From Rhizophagus clarus (lineage: Eukaryota; Glomeromycota; Glomeromycetes; Glomerales; Glomeraceae): 64,000 nucleotides of DNA. A program made the translations under genes and the position numbers. Below, one piece after another: positions 60,200 to 64,000 of the stretch. The DNA is taken from assembly GCA_015698045.1 (NCBI GenBank), contig BLAL01000183.1, positions 930,001-994,000 on the forward strand, given 5' to 3'. The notes beneath the pieces are model-generated. The model ran no database searches, was not told where the DNA came from, and saw only the letters and a program-made list of their open reading frames with translations. How positions within the stretch are numbered: the first letter of the stretch is position 1; each line of letters opens with the position of its first letter.

Positions 60200-61055
60200 C
60201 TATCACCAAAATCCATACGTCATAAAACCGTCTAAAAAAAAATAAAACTGAAATCATTAATAAACGTTTTGTTATTATTAAAAGTAATAATAAAAAGACA
60301 TATATCTCTCTTTTATCGAATTATACGCATCTAGTCACTAAGAGATTAAATAATTTTAGAAAAAAAATATATTTCCAGAATCTTCTACCGAAAATCTATT
60401 TGACAAAAGACCCAATCAGCTAAAAAAGTGAGTAAACTGAAACGTTAGTAAAATGTTTCATTGAAAATAAATTTAAAAAAAAAAGTTTTCAGATTTCCTT
60501 ACCAAAATTATGCACGCCAAAAAACTTAGTTGTCTAGAAAGAAATAAAAATAAGAATATAAACATTAGCATTAGTAAAGCGTTTCATTAAAAATTAATTT
60601 TAAAAAATAAACAATTCCGGAATTCCTTACTGAAATTCTATGCGTTCAAAATTTGATCTGGCCAATTTTCATACTGAAATTCTATGCGTCTGTAAAAATC
60701 TAGCTGTCTAGAAAGTAAAATAAAAATGGGTATTGAAACGTTAGTAAAACATTTCGTTTAAAAATTAAATTCAAAAAAAAACTTTTTTGGATTTCTTACT
60801 GAAATTTAACACGTTCAAAGTGCAGGTCACCTAAAAAAGAAGTTAAAATCAAAATGTTATTAGCAAACTGTTTCGTTAAAAATTAAAAAAAGTGAAAATC
60901 AGATTTCATCTACCAAATTTTTACGTGTCTAAAATCCTGATCGTCTAGTAAAAAAACTAAAATAGTAGAAATATTAGTAAATATTTTGTTAAAAAATAAC
61001 CTAAAAAAAATAAATCTAACTGAAATTCACGCATCCAAGGACCTGGTCATCTAGG
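60200..61055 (-). repeat. Tandem array of ~31-nt exon-like units
   Basis: Minus-strand exon-like segments: 61021-61050 (30 nt), 60914-60944 (31), 60800-60830 (31), 60631-60707 (two fused copies), 60503-60533 (31), 60389-60419 (31), 60207-60231 (25). Each is preceded by a pyrimidine tract ending TAG (or CAG in one) and followed by GTAAG, GTTAG, GTAGA or GTGAT. Spacers of 76-97 nt (157 once, with a decayed unit inside) share AACGAAAxxTTTTACTAAYRT, containing a TACTAAC-type branch point. The repeat period is about 107-128 bp. Several units share the open reading xxGAYCAG...GTGAAATTTCA (D-Q-x-F-x-x-V-K-F-like), while two have stops in that frame. Confidence 0.6.
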
Positions 61056-61550
61056 AAAAAAATAAAAATAGAAATAAAAACTTTTATAAGGAAAACAAAA
61101 AAGGAATTATGAGAACTGAAAATGAAATCAAGGGAAGCAAAAAGGAATTAAGAAGAACGAAGAAGAACGAAGAGGAATCAAGAAGAAGGAAGAAAACAGA
61201 AAAGGGAATTAAGAAGACCGAAAGAGAGAATAAAAAGAATGAAAGAGGGAATTAAAAAGAATGAAAAAAGCAAAGAAAATTATTAGTAAACTGTTTCCTT
61301 AAGAAATAAATTCAAAAAAATCTCTCTTCCTTACCGAAATCTACTTGAAAAAGCGTGGAAAAATTAAGAGGAAAGGGGAAAAAGGATCAGATAATCAGAA
61401 AACAAGGGAAAGGGGATAAGGGAAAGCGAAAATATGAAGGAAAGGAATGTGCGAAGGAATGAAGAAAGAATAAAGGAAAGGAAATAAAGAAAAAAGGATA
61501 GTTAAAAAAAAAAGTTTAAAAAGATTTAGCAGATCTTTTTTAAACTTCTA
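61056..61550. other. Purine-rich tract, possible leading introns of array
   Basis: The plus strand is strongly GA-rich (AAGAAGAACGAAGAAGAACG and similar), so the minus strand is pyrimidine-rich. One further splice-like unit end (TTTCG|GTAAGG on minus) lies at about 61335, with the same ACGAAACAGTTTACTAATAA-type spacer. No gene recognised. Confidence 0.4.
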
Positions 61551-61597
61551 TATTTGCGGCTAAAGTGACTCAAAGCTTATTCATTAAATTAATGTTG

Positions 61598-61607
61598 ATC
61601 ACGTGAT
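61598..61607. promoter_or_regulatory. ATCACGTGAT palindrome
   Basis: A perfect 10-bp E-box palindrome, the type bound by bHLH proteins such as Cbf1 (family knowledge). It lies between the two exon-like arrays. Confidence 0.4.
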
Positions 61608-61627
61608 ATGCGTAATATTGAGTTAAA

Positions 61628-61636
61628 TATAAATAG
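61628..61636 (+). promoter_or_regulatory. TATA box-like TATAAATAG
   Basis: TATAAATAG then GGGC, identical in core to the velvet-gene TATA box. It could drive a plus-strand transcript through the 61.8-63.8 kb element. No start codon context decides this. Confidence 0.4.
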
Positions 61637-61810
61637 GGGCTCTTCTCCAAAATTTTTTTCATTTTTTTTTATATATTCGTAATTTTTTAATTTAATTTTT
61701 TTATTATATTTTATTTCCTTATTATAATTTATTACATAACTAATTTTTTTAATTTAATTTTTTTTCTTATTATAATTTATTACATATTTATTATAATTTA
61801 ATTTAGAGAA

Positions 61811-63766
61811 AATTTATTTCTCACCCAGGTGATTTTTCACCCCTATCACGTGTAAACATTTTGATTGGCTAATGAAATTTTACAATTACATCATATCGAC
61901 CAGTTATTTGTTTACATCTGTTTCTATTTCTTTTGGCTTCGCATTAAAGGTTTGATATTTCTTTTTTTTCACATTTTCATTTCTTTTTTTTTGTTTCCTA
62001 ATTTTTTTTTCTTTTCCTTCTTAGGTCTTTATTAAATTCTTCCAGTTTCACGTCAAAGGTACGTTATTTTTTTTGTTTCTAATTTTTTTTTGTTTCGTTT
62101 TTTAACCTTATTTCATTCTTTCATTCCTTCTTTTTTTTTAGATTTCGTCTGCTCCTGGTTTTCTCTTTTTTTAGGTTTGTCAAAATTCTTTGAAACAGAA
62201 AGTGGGTGTTCAGCTTCACTTTTTTTGTCTTATTCTCTTGTTCTTGCCTTCATACTAATAACAGTCTTTCATTTTTCTTTTTTTTTTTGTCTTCGTTTCA
62301 TTTTTAATTTTGATACTCTTTCATTTTTGTTTATTTTCCCTTTTGGTTTCCCTTTCTTTATTCTCTTTCCTTTCACTTTTCCCCTCATTTTCATTTTTAT
62401 TTCCCCTCCCATCTGTTTCTTTTGTTTTCCCTTTTTGTTTCCTTTTTTCTTCACTTTCTCTTCTATTTTTCATTTTTCTTCGCTTTCTCTTCCATTTTTC
62501 CATTCGTTTTCTATCCCTTTTCCTTTCATCTTCTGTTTTTGTCCTCTTTACCTTTCATTTTCCCTTTTCCTATACGTTTTTTTTAGGGTTTCTGGATCTT
62601 TTCAAAAATGAGGTGGGTGTTCTATTTCATTCCTTTTTTCACTGTATCCCTTTATCTTCATTACTAACAAAAATTTTTTTTTCCTCTTTTTATTTTCATT
62701 TTCGTCTCATTTTTGATTTTGTTCTCTTTACCCTTTCATTTTCCCTTTCATTTTTCCCTTTTTCATTCCCTTTTCTTTTTCTTTCCATTTTATTTTTATT
62801 TTCATTTCTTTCCCCTATTTTCATTTTTATTTCCCTTCCATCTGTTTCTTTTGTTTTCCCTTTTTGTTTTCTTTTTTCTTCGCTTTCCCCTTCCATTTTT
62901 CCATCGTCTTCTGTTTTTATCCTCTTTACCTTTCGTCTTCCCTTTTGTGATACGTTTTTTTTAGGTTTTCTGGATCTTTTCAAAAATGGGATAGGTGTTC
63001 CGTTTCATTCCTTTTTTTACTGTATCCCTTTAACTACATTACTAACAATTTTTTTCTCTCATCTTTTCGTTTATGTTTCATTTTTGATTTTGTTCCCTTT
63101 CCCTTTCATTTTCTCTTTTATTTTCCCTTTTTCATTCCTTTTACTTTTTATTTTATTGTCGTTTCATTTTCCTTTCTGTTCCTTTATTTTTTCCTTTTTT
63201 GTTTCCTCTCCTCTCATTTTTCCTTTTATTTAATTTTCAATTTCTTCTCCTTTTCATTTTTCCTTTATGTTAATTTTTGTTCTTTTTATCCTTTTGCTTT
63301 CTCTTCCATTTCTGTTCCTCTCCCTTTTCATTTCCCCTTTGTTTTAATTTTGTTTCTTCATTTACCATCCTTTCGTTTTTCCCCTTTTATAAAACATATT
63401 ATTTCCCTCCCTTTTGGTCTTGCCTCCTTTTCCATTTATTTTGTTTTTGTTTCATTACTTTTCTATATATATGTATTTCACATCATTATCACTAGTCATG
63501 TTAAATAAAAGTTTTGGCTTTGAATACAATAAACTTAAGTTTTAGTTTTAAATAAATGTACTTTACTCTTTTATTCAATAAACTTCGAAGGAATAAATTC
63601 ATAAATATTTTGTAACATAAAAGTTGTTTTATATTGCGAAACTTCTAAATTTATATTTATGTGAGAATAAATTTAAGTTAAAAAAATTAGCCAATCAAAA
63701 ATTAAAGTATATATCACGTGACAGGGGTGAGTAATATCAAATCTCACCTAGGGTGAGGAATAAATT
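61811..63766 (+). mobile_element. Pyrimidine-rich inverted-repeat element
   Basis: The left end reads AATTTATTTCTCACCCAGGT, continuing through TCACCCCTATCACGTG to GATTGGCTAAT. The right end, reverse-complemented, reads AATTTATTCCTCACCCTAGG, continuing through TCACCCCTGTCACGTG to GATTGGCTAAT. So about 60-70 bases are inverted at both ends, imperfectly, and exact borders are uncertain. The 1.8-kb interior is almost purely pyrimidine on the plus strand and carries three about 380-415-bp repeats with exon-like cores. No target duplication recognised, no transposase. Confidence 0.6.
62160..63060 (+). repeat. 380-415-bp repeat with exon-like cores
   Basis: Three units: TTTTTTTAGGTTTGTCAAAA near 62168, TTTTTTTTAGGGTTTCTGGA near 62577 and TTTTTTTTAGGTTTTCTGGA near 62957. 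Each core (27-32 nt, GTTTTCTGGATCTTTTCAAA plus AATGRG) is followed by GTGGGTGTTC or GTGTTCC, then TTTCACTGTATCCCTTTA and CATTACTAACAAAAATTTTT. The last two are nearly identical. The layout (branch point, pyrimidine tract, AG, short core, GT) parallels the minus-strand array next door. Upstream, 62024-62058 (CTTAG | 35 nt | GTACGT) is similar. Confidence 0.6.
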
Positions 63767-64000
63767 CACCCTTTAATTTATTTTTTTTTTTTATTATAAT
63801 TTATTATTAATTTTTTTATTATAATTCATTATAATTGCGTTGTGTTAAGTTACAGATGTACATATGTACATATGATACATATGTATCGTACATACAACAT
63901 CTATTTAACCTTATAAGAAGCTCCTCCTCTGTAAACAGGTAGAGGTCCAATAGTGCCTATAGGGGGAGAGCCATTGCTACTCCCTTCGCTTGTTTATAGT
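63767..64000. other. Window edge, no gene seen
   Basis: AT-rich DNA, then nested ACATATGTACATATG-type palindromes (63856-63895), then a GC-richer end (63917-64000) with CTCCTCCTCTGTAAACAGGT and TATAGGGGGAGAGCC; this may be the start of another repeat cut by the window edge. Confidence 0.35.

Noticed and set aside
60200-61055. CRISPR-like regular spacing of ~31-nt units
   Set aside because: The conserved parts are splice-like borders and spacers on the minus strand, and the setting is eukaryotic.
62090-63495. Long plus-strand frames (up to 307 codons) of Phe/Ser/Leu/Pro
   Set aside because: Stop codons need purines, which are nearly missing here; the frames cross repeated tract-AG/GT borders and have no domain.

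Overview
The window reads as an AT-rich fungal chromosome segment, most likely from an early-diverging fungus such as an arbuscular mycorrhizal Rhizophagus-like species. That placement is inference. It rests on a velvet-domain regulator (a fungal family), a bromodomain-BAH protein of the fungal Rsc1/Rsc2 type, intron-rich genes with short AT-rich introns, a nuclear tRNA-Lys with an intron, and a heavy load of decayed and repeat-type mobile elements.

Layout. 1-340: tRNA-Lys(CUU) on the minus strand. 340-16.6 kb: a long stretch with no recognisable gene; it holds a 27-bp polypurine minisatellite (11.3-11.8 kb), a diverged duplication (9.8-10.7 kb), perfect palindromes and small hairpins. 16.7-18.35 kb: a seven-exon velvet gene (+). 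18.4-23.3 kb: intergenic, with a small repeat carrying CGAAATGTCCATT motifs. 23.3-37.4 kb: a compact block of four housekeeping genes in two divergent pairs. These are an INTS8-like Integrator subunit (-, 20 exons), an Rsc1/2-like bromo-BAH protein (+, one exon), BMS1 (-, many exons) and phosphomevalonate kinase ERG8 (+, nine exons, one probable GC-AG intron).

38-64 kb is accessory DNA. In order it contains a nearly intact Tc1-like element (one internal stop), a 2.2-kb TA-flanked inverted-repeat element made of AACGTT-type repeats and lying within a palindromic AT-rich repeat, a decayed hAT transposon, several unrecognised decayed coding remnants in AT-rich DNA, and short tandem arrays. Then comes a 3.69-kb element with 42-bp terminal inverted repeats, a 4-bp TAGT duplication and an intact four-exon Myb/SANT-like gene. 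It is followed by a tandem array of about 31-nt exon-like units on the minus strand, and by a pyrimidine-rich inverted-repeat element with similar exon-like units on the plus strand.

How the genes relate. BMS1 (small-subunit biogenesis), ERG8 (mevalonate pathway, sterol and isoprenoid supply), the Rsc1/2-like protein (chromatin remodelling) and INTS8 (attenuation and 3' processing of Pol II transcripts) are not one pathway. They share short divergent promoters: 331 bp between INTS8 and the bromo-BAH gene, 142 bp between BMS1 and ERG8.

The most promising unusual items are the Myb-bearing 3.69-kb element with arrays of the palindrome CGTAATATTACG, the tandem micro-exon-like array at 58.9-61.05 kb, and an Integrator subunit in a fungus.
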